A DNA stretch of 64,000 nt from Methanobacteriota archaeon (GTDB lineage: Archaea > Methanobacteriota > Methanobacteria > Methanobacteriales > Methanobacteriaceae): the NCBI GenBank assembly GCA_023411115.1, contig JAEYPF010000010.1, positions 434,001 to 498,000 of the forward strand, in the 5' to 3' direction. A program made the translations under genes and the position numbers. A model generated the notes under the pieces. The model did no database searches. It was given only the letters and a program-made list of their open reading frames with translations, and had not been told where the DNA came from. Positions 1-9,382 of this stretch are shown piece by piece. Position 1 is the stretch's first letter. Each line of letters begins with the position of its first letter.

Positions 1-1151
1 CGTTTAAGCATTATTGACATTATTCCGGGCTTTTGAGCATTTTTATCAGACTTCTGGCCTGGTAATGTCATCATATCTGAAGAGGCCAAGAATTCTTTAT
101 TTACCCGATCCGTTATTTCCTTAAATATTATTTTATATGCCTCACAGTGAGGGTCTACACCAGCAATCTCTGCTTTATTTGTTTCTTCATTTATTTTTAA
201 AGCATTGTAAGGGCATCCACCTCTACAAAATCGCATATATGAACATCTTTTACAGTTTTTGTTTACATAATCCTTAAATTCATCAAGAAGCTTTGCAGGA
301 GCAGATCTGGAAAGATCTTCCACTGTAGGATGGTCATGAACATTACCCATAACATATTCGGGCATGCCTACAAACCGATAGCAAGGGTATATGCTTCCAT
401 CAGGCCCTACAGCAAAAGTATCACCCATACAGTCCACGAAAGTACATACTGTACCTCTTCTTGTGAAAACACATTTACAGAGGTGGTCAATATTCATGAT
501 TTCAATTTTACCCATATTTTCCAGATATTTATCCAGAAGATAAATCAATAATTCTCCATACTTTTTGGGATCAAGAGCCCATTTTGTAGGGTCTTCACTG
601 CGTAATGAAGGTAAAGCAGGGTGTAATTTAAGGGGTAACTCATTTTCAAGGAAAAAGTTAAAAATATCTTCTTTAAAATCTATAGAATAAGAAGTAAATG
701 TAGATATGAAACTTACTCTTAAATTATGGGACTTTGCAATTTCATAGCCCTTCATAGTCATTTCATAGTAACCTTCCCCTCTTTGAAAGTCATTGAGTTC
801 CTCTGGTCCGTCTAAACTTGAACCTATTGGAATGTTATATTCATGGAAAAGTTCTGCAAGCTCATCTGTCATGCCCCAAAGATTAGTTTGAAGGGCAAAT
901 GCAGGGTTTAAATGTTTTAAACCATTACTTAACAATGGTAAAGCTTTTTTATAAAAATTAAATCCTGCTAAAAGAGGTTCTCCTCCATGAAATGTAAAGG
1001 TGACCGGCTCATCGCGGAAAGTTTTAAGCCAGTTAACAATTTCTTCTACTGTTTCAATACTCATTACAGGAGATCCTTCTTCAGAACTCCAGCAGTAATT
1101 ACACTGCGAAGGACAGCCGAGGGTAGGGATAATCATTACATGAAAAGCCAT
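1..1151 (-). CDS. Radical SAM / SPASM peptide-modifying enzyme, partial
   Basis: The gene starts at an ATG at 1151 preceded by AAAGGTG and runs off the left edge, giving 383 codons with no stop. The radical SAM CxxxCxxC motif (C13, C17, C20) binds the 4Fe-4S cluster that cleaves S-adenosylmethionine, and GGEP follows at residues 56-59. A C-terminal cysteine cluster near residues 296-311 (CKRCSYMRFCRGGCPY) is typical of SPASM domains, which hold auxiliary Fe-S clusters. This architecture is that of anaerobic sulfatase-maturase-like and peptide-modifying enzymes; methanogens carry such families (for example TIGR04083). The substrate is not visible: no obvious small precursor peptide gene lies next to it on this side. 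Radical SAM/SPASM is certain; the subfamily is an inference. Confidence 0.9.
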   Translation of the reverse strand, partial: MAFHVMIIPTLGCPSQCNYCWSSEEGSPVMSIETVEEIVNWLKTFRDEPVTFTFHGGEPLLAGFNFYKKALPLLSNGLKHLNPAFALQTNLWGMTDELAELFHEYNIPIGSSLDGPEELNDFQRGEGYYEMTMKGYEIAKSHNLRVSFISTFTSYSIDFKEDIFNFFLENELPLKLHPALPSLRSEDPTKWALDPKKYGELLIYLLDKYLENMGKIEIMNIDHLCKCVFTRRGTVCTFVDCMGDTFAVGPDGSIYPCYRFVGMPEYVMGNVHDHPTVEDLSRSAPAKLLDEFKDYVNKNCKRCSYMRFCRGGCPYNALKINEETNKAEIAGVDPHCEAYKIIFKEITDRVNKEFLASSDMMTLPGQKSDKNAQKPGIMSIMLK

Positions 1152-1493
1152 TGAAAGCACCTTTTTAATAAGTTTATATATGCTAATAACTTAATTTTTG
1201 TATTTATATGTTGCCATATTTTCAATTTTTAAATTAAAATATTTTAAAATCAACCTAAATCGGACAATTTACGCCTTAGTTTAGAATATACTACTCATTA
1301 ATTATAGAAAAAATAAAATAATTATTTAAAATCAGAATAGTAGCTTAAAAACATACTGAAAATTTATTTTTTTCTTTTTGCTTTCTAAAATCGCCCTGCA
1401 GTCAAATTGATAATTTGAAAAAAGCTTATATACATGATCATAAGAGAATAATTGTAATTGATAAATTGTAATTATTTAAAAACGGTGGTCTTG
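1152..1493. promoter_or_regulatory. Divergent promoter region, radical SAM gene / lemA
   Basis: This spacer separates two divergent genes. On the minus strand a CATATATAAAC box (about 1169-1180) lies some 20-30 bases before the radical SAM ATG. On the plus strand CTTATATA at 1425-1432 lies about 65 bases before the LemA start, predicting transcription from about 1455. No other gene is seen. Confidence 0.55.
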
Positions 1494-2087
1494 ATGTGGA
1501 ATCAAATAAGCTTTTTGATAATCCTCTTAATTTTTGTGGCATTAGGTGCAATTGTTATACTTATTTATAACAGCTTAATCAAGCTTAGAAATGGTGCAGA
1601 TAATGCATGGTCACAGATCAATGTTCAACTGGAGAGAAGATCAGATTTGATATTAAATCTCGTTGAAACAGTGAAAGGATACGCTAAACATGAAAAAAGT
1701 ACGTTTAAAGGCGTAACTGAAGCAAGATCCAGGTTAGAGAATGCAGAAACAGTGAAAGAAAATGAAAAAGCCAATAATCGTTTGACTAAAACCTTAAAAA
1801 GCATATTTGCAGTTGCAGAAGCCTATCCCGAATTAAAGGCTGATGAAAGCTTTGAGGACTTAATGAAACAGCTATCAGAAACCGAAGATCAGATCGCTTA
1901 CTACCGCCAGTTATACAATGATGTTGTATGGCAATACAACAATAAATGCCAGATGTTTCCAAGTAATATAATCGCTAATTTCTTTAGATTTGAAGAGGCA
2001 AAATATTTCGAGATTAGTAAGGAAGAAGAAGCATTACCTCACGTAACTTTCTCAAATGATGATTCTTTAGATGCAGAAAATATTTAA
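1494..2087 (+). CDS. LemA family membrane protein
   Basis: The 197-residue protein has one N-terminal membrane segment (residues 5-27) followed by a long helical region with a LemA-type core: NGADNAWSQINVQLERR, LVETVKGYAKHEK, and YRQLYNDVVWQYNNK with FPSNIIA near the end. LemA proteins are inner-surface anchored helical-bundle proteins of unknown role. An ATG at 1494 is preferred over the in-frame codon at 1458 because GGTGG lies 6 bases before it and it places the membrane segment at the N-terminus. It stands alone, with its own TATA box. Family assignment is firm; function is not known. Confidence 0.9.
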   Translation: MWNQISFLIILLIFVALGAIVILIYNSLIKLRNGADNAWSQINVQLERRSDLILNLVETVKGYAKHEKSTFKGVTEARSRLENAETVKENEKANNRLTKTLKSIFAVAEAYPELKADESFEDLMKQLSETEDQIAYYRQLYNDVVWQYNNKCQMFPSNIIANFFRFEEAKYFEISKEEEALPHVTFSNDDSLDAENI

Positions 2088-2256
2088 CTGTCCCTTTTAA
2101 GTTCGATTCATTATTTTTTTTAAATTAATTTAATTTCTCCAATAACATTGCTTTTAAAGTTTTATTGATTTTACCATGCATACACATCTCCAATAATAAT
2201 TAATAAAAAATAAGATATATGTATGATTACAACCAAAAACAATACTGGTGATTCAA

Positions 2257-2385
2257 ATGGTTGATACTCATGATATTAAAGGTAAAGCTAAAGAGCTAAA
2301 AGGAAAAACAAAGGGTAAAATTGCGGAAGAAAAAGGAAAAAGTAAAGGTAAGATGGCTGAATTAAAAGGGAAAGCAAAAAGATAG
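2257..2385 (+). CDS. CsbD-like 42-residue lysine-rich protein
   Basis: A short gene with GGTGAT 8 bases before the ATG. The product is 42 residues and built of repeated KGKAKELKGK, KGKIAEEKGK and KGKMAELKGK units, so nearly half of it is lysine and glycine. This repeat pattern is that of the CsbD-like general stress proteins, although it is shorter than the usual 60-70 residues. The strong ribosome binding site and the repeat structure argue that it is real. It is followed by a spacer and then an unrelated small hypothetical gene. Any role in stress or nucleic-acid binding is inference. Confidence 0.7.
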   Translation: MVDTHDIKGKAKELKGKTKGKIAEEKGKSKGKMAELKGKAKR

Positions 2386-2520
2386 ACGCACATAAGCATC
2401 ATGTCCTGATTTATAAGATCTATTAATATGTAAATCTATCGAATATCCATTTTAGTTTATTCCAATATTTTTACTTTTTGATTTAAAATTATTAATAAAA
2501 AAGCAGATACTGGTGCTTTT

Positions 2521-2841
2521 ATGATAAAAATAATAAGTCAGAAAAAAATAGGTCAGCCTAAAAAAGGATATATCAGTTTTAAACTAAAATTTGTAGATGA
2601 AGAGTTATCTAAAGAGAATACAGAGAATTTAGGGAAAAAATTGTTGGAGTATGAATCCCATTTAACTCATTTAAAAGATGGCAGCTCCTATGAGTACAGT
2701 TTAGATGCAGACGATAAAATAATCAATATAATTATACATTATCCCCTTAAAAAATGGCCAGTAGAAGAGCAAAGAGATATAAAGTTAATGAATGATTTTG
2801 CCAATGATTTTTTGAATTTTTATAAAAATGAAGTTTCTTAA
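2521..2841 (+). CDS. Hypothetical protein, paralog of 4532-4885
   Basis: An acidic 106-residue soluble protein of unknown function. It shares a pattern with the product at 4532-4885: FVDEELSKEN versus FIDEELSEES at about residue 25, a helix ending in YE, a strand resembling INIIIHYP versus IEMIITFP, and a C-terminal helix containing MNDFANDFLNFY versus VNRYVMDFSEYY. The two are therefore members of one small family 2 kb apart. There are no signal peptide, membrane segments or cysteines. The start has only a weak upstream GGTGC. Confidence 0.75.
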   Translation: MIKIISQKKIGQPKKGYISFKLKFVDEELSKENTENLGKKLLEYESHLTHLKDGSSYEYSLDADDKIINIIIHYPLKKWPVEEQRDIKLMNDFANDFLNFYKNEVS

Positions 2842-2979
2842 ATCAACTTATTCTGTTTTTAAATTACTGAAACCTATTATCTAGCTCAACTCACACAATT
2901 TTTAAAAGAAACAACTTAGAGAGAGCTAAATACAGAAGTTTTAATAAAATAGTGAACATAATATTAACAGTGATAAAAA

Positions 2980-3321
2980 ATGAAAAACGATAAATCAAAA
3001 AATAATGACGATGACCCATTAAAAGAGCTTGAAAATATTAAATTAAAGAGCTTTGAAGAATTAGAACGTCAGTGTTTTAATGATATAAAATTAGAGGATT
3101 TTCAACAGAAACATTTAAAAGAATTCAATGATGTAGAACTAAAAGAATTCAAAGAGTTTATAGAAGACTCCAAAACAGATAGATCCATAGAAAATCTAAA
3201 ACTAGAGTTAAATTCAAAGGATACTATTAAAAATATCATAAAAGAACTGCAGGAAATTGGAATAAACGGAAAACTACACCTAAAACTTTTGAGACGGCTT
3301 AAAAGAGAAGTACAAAAATAG
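2980..3321 (+). CDS. Hypothetical highly charged protein
   Basis: A 113-residue, lysine- and glutamate-rich protein that I do not recognise. The middle holds a degenerate 10-11 residue repeat with the pattern LxxFxxxxLKEF (KLEDFQQKHLKEF, DVELKEFKEF), predicting a long amphipathic helix or coiled coil. No membrane segment, metal site or enzymatic motif is visible. GTGAT lies 8 bases before the start. It ends about 230 bases before the threonine tRNA, with no evident operon partner. Confidence 0.6.
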   Translation: MKNDKSKNNDDDPLKELENIKLKSFEELERQCFNDIKLEDFQQKHLKEFNDVELKEFKEFIEDSKTDRSIENLKLELNSKDTIKNIIKELQEIGINGKLHLKLLRRLKREVQK

Positions 3322-3407
3322 GAAAATAAATCAGTTATATCCCCAATAAATCACACCTATTTCTTCTGCTTTTTTAAACGTTTTTCATTTTTTATTAAAT
3401 AATAAAA

Positions 3408-3416
3408 GTTATATAC
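3408..3416 (+). promoter_or_regulatory. TATA box upstream of tRNA-Thr
   Basis: GTTATATAC at 3408-3416 is a good archaeal TATA box on the plus strand, followed at 3436-3466 by an inverted repeat AATTGAAGA / TCTTCAATT. The only plus-strand product before the next gene is the tRNA at 3550, so this is its likely promoter, or that of an unknown short leader. Confidence 0.4.
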
Positions 3417-3549
3417 ATGATTATAACAACCGTTAAATTGAAGACTTTAAATAGTTCTTCAATTAATTAAAATGATTTTTAGTATTTCAAAGACTAATTG
3501 TCCTGAACTAACTGTAATACAGTTCATGGCACTCTTTTTATTAAAATCA

Positions 3550-3621
3550 GCCTGTGTAGCTCAAAGGTTAGAGCAGTTGCCTCGTAAGTAACAGATAAGG
3601 GTTCGAGTCCCTTCACAGGCT
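3550..3621 (+). tRNA. tRNA-Thr (anticodon CGT)
   Basis: The 72-base sequence folds into a full cloverleaf. The acceptor stem is GCCTGTG/CACAGGC, the D arm GCTC/GAGC with an 8-base loop, the anticodon stem GTTGC/GTAAC with loop CTCGTAA, the variable loop has 4 bases, and the T arm is AAGGG/CCCTT with loop TTCGAGT. The anticodon CGT reads the threonine codon ACG. The discriminator base is T and no CCA is encoded. There is no intron. No integrated element abuts its 3' end. Confidence 0.95.
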
Positions 3622-3717
3622 TAAACTTAAATCTGGAAAAGCATCCTATATTTTTGAAACGCTAAGGAATAATACCTAATTTTAAAGAAAATAAATACAA
3701 ATATCTAACTATCCTCA

Positions 3718-3999
3718 TCAAATCCAGTCCAGCTTGGTATTAGGGCTAACTTTAGTTTTTAAGACAGTCCATGATTCAATGCTTGTTTCTTCCTGAATGA
3801 ATCTGTTTATTTCCTCAATTTCATCATAGTTATATAAAATAATGTCATATCTGTCGTAACTGACGGTTATATCCGCAATACTTTTAAATTTTTCACACAG
3901 TAATTTAATATTCTCTTTCGCTTCACTTTCTTCATGATTCATAAACATGATATATTTTTCTGAATTAATAAGTTTGTGGTTTCTTGATACTGTTTCCAC
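3718..3999 (-). CDS. Hypothetical protein
   Basis: A 93-residue acidic soluble protein with a GTG start. I do not recognise it. The sequence alternates predicted strands and helices (SEKYIMFMNHEE, a long helix, ITVSYDRYDIILYNYDEIEEINRFI), suggesting a small alpha/beta fold. No ribosome binding site is evident before the GTG, and an internal ATG about 17 codons in is a possible alternative start. Stands alone between the tRNA and the gene at 4532. Confidence 0.55.
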   Translation of the reverse strand: METVSRNHKLINSEKYIMFMNHEESEAKENIKLLCEKFKSIADITVSYDRYDIILYNYDEIEEINRFIQEETSIESWTVLKTKVSPNTKLDWI

Positions 4000-4531
4000 T
4001 AATTAAACACTTTAATCGTTAATAATCACTTAAATAGGCTGATTTTTCCATAAAAAATAGCTGGATCTTCTTTGGTTGCAATCCAGCAGGGACTTAAAAT
4101 TTTGCTATGTATGCAATTATTCATATCCATTTTTAGATCTTATTGCAGTTATAAAATTATAAATTAAAGGTACCTGTAACTTTACAGTCTTACACTTTTT
4201 CCCAAAATAATATGCCGCCCCTTGCATTTCCTCATATCAGTTTGATAATCCAAATTCACGATCTATTGAGGTGTATACTAATTTTTCAATTTATGCGTTG
4301 TAAGTTTTTTACAATCTTACATTATTTAATTTCAAATGTTAATTTTAACATTTTTTGTGGTTGAAAGAAAAATTTTTAAGTATAAAAACAGAACTATAAT
4401 CAAAATTTTTTGGGATCAAGAGCACTGGTTTTCAATCCTTAAGTAATATGTTAATGAAAGTCTTGATTTCAAAACTTAGATAAATTAAGTTATATTATTG
4501 ATTTATACTTGGCATTAAAGGAGGTAAAACT
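4000..4531. other. Non-coding spacer
   Basis: More than 500 bases with no supported gene. The reading frame on the minus strand over 4495-4740 is a shadow of the gene at 4532. I see no clear hairpin or TATA box beyond general AT-richness. Confidence 0.4.
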
Positions 4532-4885
4532 ATGTTAGAGTTTAAAGAGTCCAGAATATTAGATAAAAATACATTACCCTTTACTTCAATCAAATTCAGC
4601 TTTATAGATGAAGAATTAAGTGAAGAGTCAATTGAAGATATGTATGAAAAAATAAATGAATACGAAATGTACCTGGAATATGATTGTAAGGGTGAATTCA
4701 ACATCATATATAAAAAAGAAGCCATAATTGAAATGATCATAACATTTCCAAGCAGGAAGGTTCCTGAAAATAAAAGAGACTTAGAAGAATTCGTTAACAG
4801 ATACGTAATGGATTTCAGTGAATACTACTACAAAATAAATAATTTTGATGAATTAATTAGCAGTGATCTAATAGCACCCACCTGA
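4532..4885 (+). CDS. Hypothetical protein, paralog of 2521-2841
   Basis: A 117-residue acidic soluble protein preceded by a very strong site, AAAGGAGGT, 6 bases before the ATG. It resembles the product at 2521-2841 in the FIDEELSEES segment, the YExYL helix, the IIEMIITFP strand and a C-terminal aromatic-rich helix. It is 11 residues longer, mostly at the C-terminus. Function is unknown; the two likely arose by duplication. Confidence 0.8.
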   Translation: MLEFKESRILDKNTLPFTSIKFSFIDEELSEESIEDMYEKINEYEMYLEYDCKGEFNIIYKKEAIIEMIITFPSRKVPENKRDLEEFVNRYVMDFSEYYYKINNFDELISSDLIAPT

Positions 4886-5360
4886 TTTTATAATCCCCCA
4901 TTTTAAGTTTAGGCAAAAGTCTAGACGTCAATGATCTTTGCGGCTTTTCTAACTTTTTAAACCTGATTTAATCCATTTATTCTTAAAATTACTATACAAT
5001 ATCATTTTACATCCATAATAAACATGCGTATTATTAAAATAAATTAATTTAGCGGTTTTAAAACCTAATATTATTTTTTAGTACTTAATTTTCAATTAAA
5101 AATGATTTTTTTTAAAAAGGTTACTGATATTATCCCGTAAATTTTCAGGATTAATTTAGTTAAAATTGATCATTCCTATATCTGACAATTCATATTATAA
5201 TATCAATAGAAAAAAATATAAGGAAATACATCCCATATTAATGACTACATCCTTAATTTATTTCAACATTGATATCTTTAGCTATTATTAGTATACCATA
5301 GCCACCTCGATGAGGATTATATTCTTACTATTTTTATCAAAATTCATGGAGGTTGATAGT
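4886..5360. other. Non-coding spacer
   Basis: No supported gene. The stretch is strongly AT-rich and includes T runs just after the preceding gene that could end transcription. No distinct structure was identified. Confidence 0.35.
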
Positions 5361-5600
5361 GTGAGTAAAAAATCAGTTAATTGGTGGAATATTATAACTA
5401 AAATCAGCCGTGATAAATCTACATGGGATCATCTGGAACCAGCAGAAATAGTAGAAATCCTGCAGAGAGTGACTGAAGCAAAAGAAAAGATAGCAGGATT
5501 AGACCAGTATATCCGCATTTACTTAAGCCCTGCATTACAAAAATTACAGTCTTTAATGGACCCCTGGCATGTCCATAACATTCAAAATAATAGTAAATAA
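5361..5600 (+). CDS. Small hypothetical protein, paralog of 13157-13375
   Basis: Read from the GTG at 5361, which has GGAGGTTGAT 4-13 bases before it, the product is 79 residues. It is closely related to the 72-residue product at 13157: both have NWWNIIxK near the N-terminus, then W-D-(H/Y)-LEPAE, then EAKEKIAGL and a C-terminal PALQKL. It is a mostly helical, soluble, tryptophan-containing protein with no known domain. An upstream in-frame codon at 5310 is less likely because it lacks a binding site and the paralog begins just before NWW. Confidence 0.75.
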   Translation: MSKKSVNWWNIITKISRDKSTWDHLEPAEIVEILQRVTEAKEKIAGLDQYIRIYLSPALQKLQSLMDPWHVHNIQNNSK

Positions 5601-5743
5601 TATAAAAACAATTTATATTTTATTTTTAATCTCAAATCATTCCAAAAAGTACTATCTTACAATTCTAAATCTAATTTAAATAATTCGCATCCTAATTCTT
5701 ATTGTATTTAATAATAATCAAATTTAACCGAGATTAACTCAAT

Positions 5744-6520
5744 ATGTACACCATGGAAAAATATAAAGTGAAATCCCCCGATGACAATGAAAAATTTGTT
5801 GTTACTGATGCTTATCATAAACTTTATCATGTATTTCAAGACTTAAAAACTGATAAAGGAAGATTTATACATGTTATAGGGGCTCCAGGAACTGGCAAAT
5901 CAGCTAATATATATCATGTTTTAAGTGATCTTAATTTAAATGTTTATGATGCAAGATTGTTTCTGGATAATGTAGAAAAAAGTTCTAAAGAAGTGTTTAA
6001 AGACTCTTTCAAAACTATAAAAAGTGATTTAGGTGCTGAAACTAAAAAAGAAGTGTATGAGAAAGTTTCAGAGTACGACGTTATATTATTTGCAGACAAA
6101 TTTCTGGATTCTGAATTTTTAGATCCACAAAAAGTAGGACTCAGCAAGTGGATGGACTATAAAGGTATCAAATCCATTCCATTTTATTTTATGAGTTATC
6201 TGGAATATTTAAAGCATAAAAAAGAATTAAAAAATACCAATATAATTCTACAGCACTCATGGATGATTAAAAAATACGATCTATTAACTGACTTTGGCTT
6301 ACTTTCTAAAGCAATTGTTGCCATCTTAAATCTATCATTTGAAGTAGTTGAAATATCTTATTCCCAAGCAGAAACTATAGAAATAGTGAAAAGCCACATT
6401 AAGGATGTTGATGAAGATACAGTTAAATTATACATTCAAAAATATGGATGTAAACCTAGATTCATATTAGAAGACCTCAAAATGATGCAATTTGGATCTA
6501 GTAAAGGCTCTGAATATTAA
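5744..6520 (+). CDS. P-loop ATP-binding protein
   Basis: A 258-residue protein with a Walker A motif GAPGTGKS at residues 46-53 and a hydrophobic strand ending in aspartate (VILFAD) near residue 110 that may be Walker B. The C-terminal part is helical. This looks like a small AAA-type or STAND-like ATPase without further recognisable domains; the substrate is unknown. The start is either the ATG at 5744 or the one at 5753; neither has a good binding site. It converges with the histidine kinase at 6517, and the two stop codons overlap by 4 bases through a TTAA palindrome. Confidence 0.75.
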   Translation: MYTMEKYKVKSPDDNEKFVVTDAYHKLYHVFQDLKTDKGRFIHVIGAPGTGKSANIYHVLSDLNLNVYDARLFLDNVEKSSKEVFKDSFKTIKSDLGAETKKEVYEKVSEYDVILFADKFLDSEFLDPQKVGLSKWMDYKGIKSIPFYFMSYLEYLKHKKELKNTNIILQHSWMIKKYDLLTDFGLLSKAIVAILNLSFEVVEISYSQAETIEIVKSHIKDVDEDTVKLYIQKYGCKPRFILEDLKMMQFGSSKGSEY

Positions 6521-8496
6521 TGAAATTTTGAAAGGTTTAGGTTGATGGGAATGGTGAAATAAAAAGTTGATCCATGACCTAATTTAGATTCAACCCATAT
6601 CCTTCCATTATGACGTTCTATAATTCTTTTAACAATTGACAACCCAATTCCTGTTCCTCTGTATTCCTCTTGCGTATGTAATCTCTTGAATATTACAAAT
6701 ATACGCTCCATATACTGTTTTTCGATTCCAATTCCATTATCGGCTATTCCAAAAACATATTCATTATTTTTTTCATCTTTTCGTACTGAAATATGGATTT
6801 TTGGGCTTTCATCTTCTTTGCGGAATTTAATTGCATTAGATATAATGTTCTGGAATACCCTTTGAAGCTGATCAGCATCTCCATTTAACTTAGGAAGTAA
6901 ATCATGAGTTATTTTTGCACTATTTTCTTCAATTAAGGTTTTAAGATTGTCAATTGCATGATTCAATATATCGTTCATGTCCATTTGTTTAAATGTTTTT
7001 TCGCGAGTTGCAACTCGTGAAAATTCAAGAAGACCTTCAATTTGATCTTTCATCCTAATTGAAGCATCTATAACATAATCCATGAATTCATCAGCATCAT
7101 TATCGAATTTACCTTTATAACGACGCTCTAAAAGCTGTGTAAAACTTGCAATTGTCCTGAGTGGTTCCTGCAGGTCATGAGAAGCAACATAAGCAAATTG
7201 CTCCAGTTCGTCGTTGGAACGCTTTAAATCATCTATTAATTTCTTCATTTCCTTTTCTATCTTTTTACGTTCGCTGATATCACGAGAAATGGCAAGTGCA
7301 ACTGTTTTTCCCTTTAATTTAAATAAATGATTGTTAATTTCTACAGGTATTCTTTTTCCATCTTTAGCTAAATGAACTATCTCGAATTTAGCATGCCCTC
7401 TTGTCCATAGTTCCATAGCATTTTTAGGCATTTCGATTCTTTTATCAGGGGCAACTATGTCTACAGGACTCATGTCTAACAATTCATCCTTGCTGTACCC
7501 TAATCTTTTAGTTCCTACGCCATTAACTTCGATAAATTTTCCAGGTAGTCCATTTTCTTTCATTAAATTTAAGCTAATCATATCATTTGCATTGTTGAAT
7601 AATTCACGGAACTTCTCTTCGCTCTCTTTTAAGTTTTCTTCAGCATTTTTACGTTCACTAATGTCCTTTGTTATTGCTACAAATGCCACTGGATTGCCTT
7701 GAGCATTGTAGATAATATTTCCCGAAATTTCAGCAGGAAAAAATCTATCATCATTCCGGGTAAACAAATTAAGTTCTAAATATACACTTTTTTTCTCCAC
7801 TAAAATTTCTTTTATAATTTCCAATAATTTATAGCGATCTTTTGGATCTACAAGATCAAAAGCGTTTAATCCAATTAATTCATCCTTTGAAGACGCCCCA
7901 TACATATTAACTGTTGCCTGGTTACATAAAACTATTTTTAAATCCATATCTGTAACTGTAATAGAATCCGGAGATGACTCAATGATAGTCTTTAACTTAC
8001 TTTCACTTTCCTTTAATTTAAATTCTACTTTTTTACGTTCTTCAATCTCATTTTTTAAAGATTTTGTTAACTCTGTAAGTTCTTCTGTCTTTCTTTGCCC
8101 CTTAAATCCATATTTACATTCTGTAATATCTATATTTAATGTAACATACGTATTATCATCTAAAAAAGAAGCAGATACTAAAAAATATTTGTTTAAAGAA
8201 GGAAAATAAGTTTCAAATCGCTTACACTTTTCTTCATTATACATTTTATTGGCCATATCCAAATAAGGAGCAGCAACTTCCACACCAAATAAGCTGTTAA
8301 GGCTAATACCATTAATCTTATTTCCTTTGAGGCTGAAATCATGCACTGCAAAAGGATTAATGTATTTAAAAATTAAATCCACAATCTTGTTATGATTATC
8401 ACGTTTTACCTCAAATATTATTATGCTTTCTGGAATTTTTTCAAAAAGCTCGTAATATATAACTCCATTTAAGAATGAATTGTTTTTTACTTCCAT
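6517..8496 (-). CDS. Multi-PAS sensor histidine kinase
   Basis: A 659-residue soluble kinase: three PAS-type sensor modules (roughly residues 1-140, 160-285 and 290-410) joined by coiled coils with SERK(K/N) linkers, then a HisKA dimerisation domain with the phospho-acceptor histidine in SHDLQEPLR near 440. The HATPase domain has an N box (NIISNAIKF), DNGIGI near 586 and GTGIGLSI near 614. No membrane segment is present, so it should sense a cytoplasmic signal. The start has GGATGAG just upstream. A related kinase with a receiver domain lies at 10056-11561; the two share the HisKA/HATPase half. The cognate response regulator is not adjacent. Confidence 0.92.
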   Translation of the reverse strand: MEVKNNSFLNGVIYYELFEKIPESIIIFEVKRDNHNKIVDLIFKYINPFAVHDFSLKGNKINGISLNSLFGVEVAAPYLDMANKMYNEEKCKRFETYFPSLNKYFLVSASFLDDNTYVTLNIDITECKYGFKGQRKTEELTELTKSLKNEIEERKKVEFKLKESESKLKTIIESSPDSITVTDMDLKIVLCNQATVNMYGASSKDELIGLNAFDLVDPKDRYKLLEIIKEILVEKKSVYLELNLFTRNDDRFFPAEISGNIIYNAQGNPVAFVAITKDISERKNAEENLKESEEKFRELFNNANDMISLNLMKENGLPGKFIEVNGVGTKRLGYSKDELLDMSPVDIVAPDKRIEMPKNAMELWTRGHAKFEIVHLAKDGKRIPVEINNHLFKLKGKTVALAISRDISERKKIEKEMKKLIDDLKRSNDELEQFAYVASHDLQEPLRTIASFTQLLERRYKGKFDNDADEFMDYVIDASIRMKDQIEGLLEFSRVATREKTFKQMDMNDILNHAIDNLKTLIEENSAKITHDLLPKLNGDADQLQRVFQNIISNAIKFRKEDESPKIHISVRKDEKNNEYVFGIADNGIGIEKQYMERIFVIFKRLHTQEEYRGTGIGLSIVKRIIERHNGRIWVESKLGHGSTFYFTIPINLNLSKFH

Positions 8497-8870
8497 TTAG
8501 CTCATCCTTTTTTAGATATCTGATATTATTATATCACAAAAGGATTAAATAATTTATTACTTAATGTGACTCAAGTCACAAATATTTTAAAATAAAATAA
8601 TTCCTCTAAAGGCTGATTTAATCCATGTAGAAAAAATAAACAAACAAAATAAAAACAGAATTTAGTTATCTTTCCATTCCAAAAAAACGCGTTTAATTGG
8701 AACTTTAAGTGGTTCATATATCCACAGATCACACGTGAAAGAATTTGGTCCAAACACAATAAACTATTCTTATCTAATCAAAAAATAACGAATTATATAG
8801 ATAATATTAAGGCTAATAAAAGCATATTAACGCTTTTATTAGCATAATATGTATTTTAGGCTTGAATTAT
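8497..8870. other. Spacer between kinase and Met-rich gene
   Basis: No supported gene. It contains the terminator hairpin at 8812-8843. A 62-codon minus-strand reading frame at 8571-8759 lacks a binding site and normal composition and is judged random. Confidence 0.4.
8812..8843 (-). terminator. Hairpin terminator after the Met-rich gene
   Basis: A perfect 12-base inverted repeat, GCTAATAAAAGC / GCTTTTATTAGC, with an 8-base loop. It lies about 28 bases beyond the stop of the methionine-rich gene on the minus strand, where a 3' end is expected. Confidence 0.55.
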
Positions 8871-9164
8871 TTATTCAATCATGTTCCTTATTGCTTTCAT
8901 TATTTCCAACTTTTGTTCCATCATTGATTTTTTCATATCTAATTTAGAAGCCATCATTTTATTTTTGTGATCCATCATTTCCTTTTTCTTTTCTACCATA
9001 CCAATTTTCATGTCCAATTTCATGGCTAAGAGTTTTTTCTTGTCTTTTTCAGAAAGATGCTCCATTATTTCCTCCATCATTTTTTCTTTCATCTTCATCT
9101 TCTCTTTCATCATCATCATTGCCTTCATTTTTCCCATTTCTCCTTCCATCATTCCCTCTTTCAT
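8871..9164 (-). CDS. Methionine- and lysine-rich small protein
   Basis: A 97-residue protein in which about 26 residues are methionine, most of the rest being lysine and glutamate. The sequence is a single predicted amphipathic helix with recurring K(L/M)DMKxxM and KEKM units and no cysteine, aromatic core or membrane segment. AGGTGAT 6 bases before the ATG and a downstream hairpin terminator argue for real expression. I do not recognise a family. Methionine clusters bind copper(I) or act as oxidation sinks in other proteins, but no such role is shown here. The opposite frame at 9010-9234 is a shadow. Confidence 0.8.
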   Translation of the reverse strand: MKEGMMEGEMGKMKAMMMMKEKMKMKEKMMEEIMEHLSEKDKKKLLAMKLDMKIGMVEKKKEMMDHKNKMMASKLDMKKSMMEQKLEIMKAIRNMIE

Positions 9165-9382
9165 TTTATATCACCTGCTGTTTTTATTTTATAGTAATAC
9201 TTTTTTAATTATTTGTATTAAATATATCTTATAACGGTGTTAAATTATTGAAATCCCAGATACGTCTTTAAATTAAGAGGTAAAACATAGCTTAAATTCA
9301 AAAATAAGAATATATACCCTCCTTAATTAACAAATTAGATATTTAAACCCACATAAATTTTAAAACAAATAATTTAATAGAA

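Noticed and set aside
3550..3621. tRNA as attachment site of an integrated element
   Set aside because: No integrase gene is near and no repeat of the tRNA 3' end was found elsewhere in the window.
8571..8759. 62-codon minus-strand open frame
   Set aside because: No binding site, aromatic-rich composition typical of random AT-rich DNA, and no relation to neighbours.
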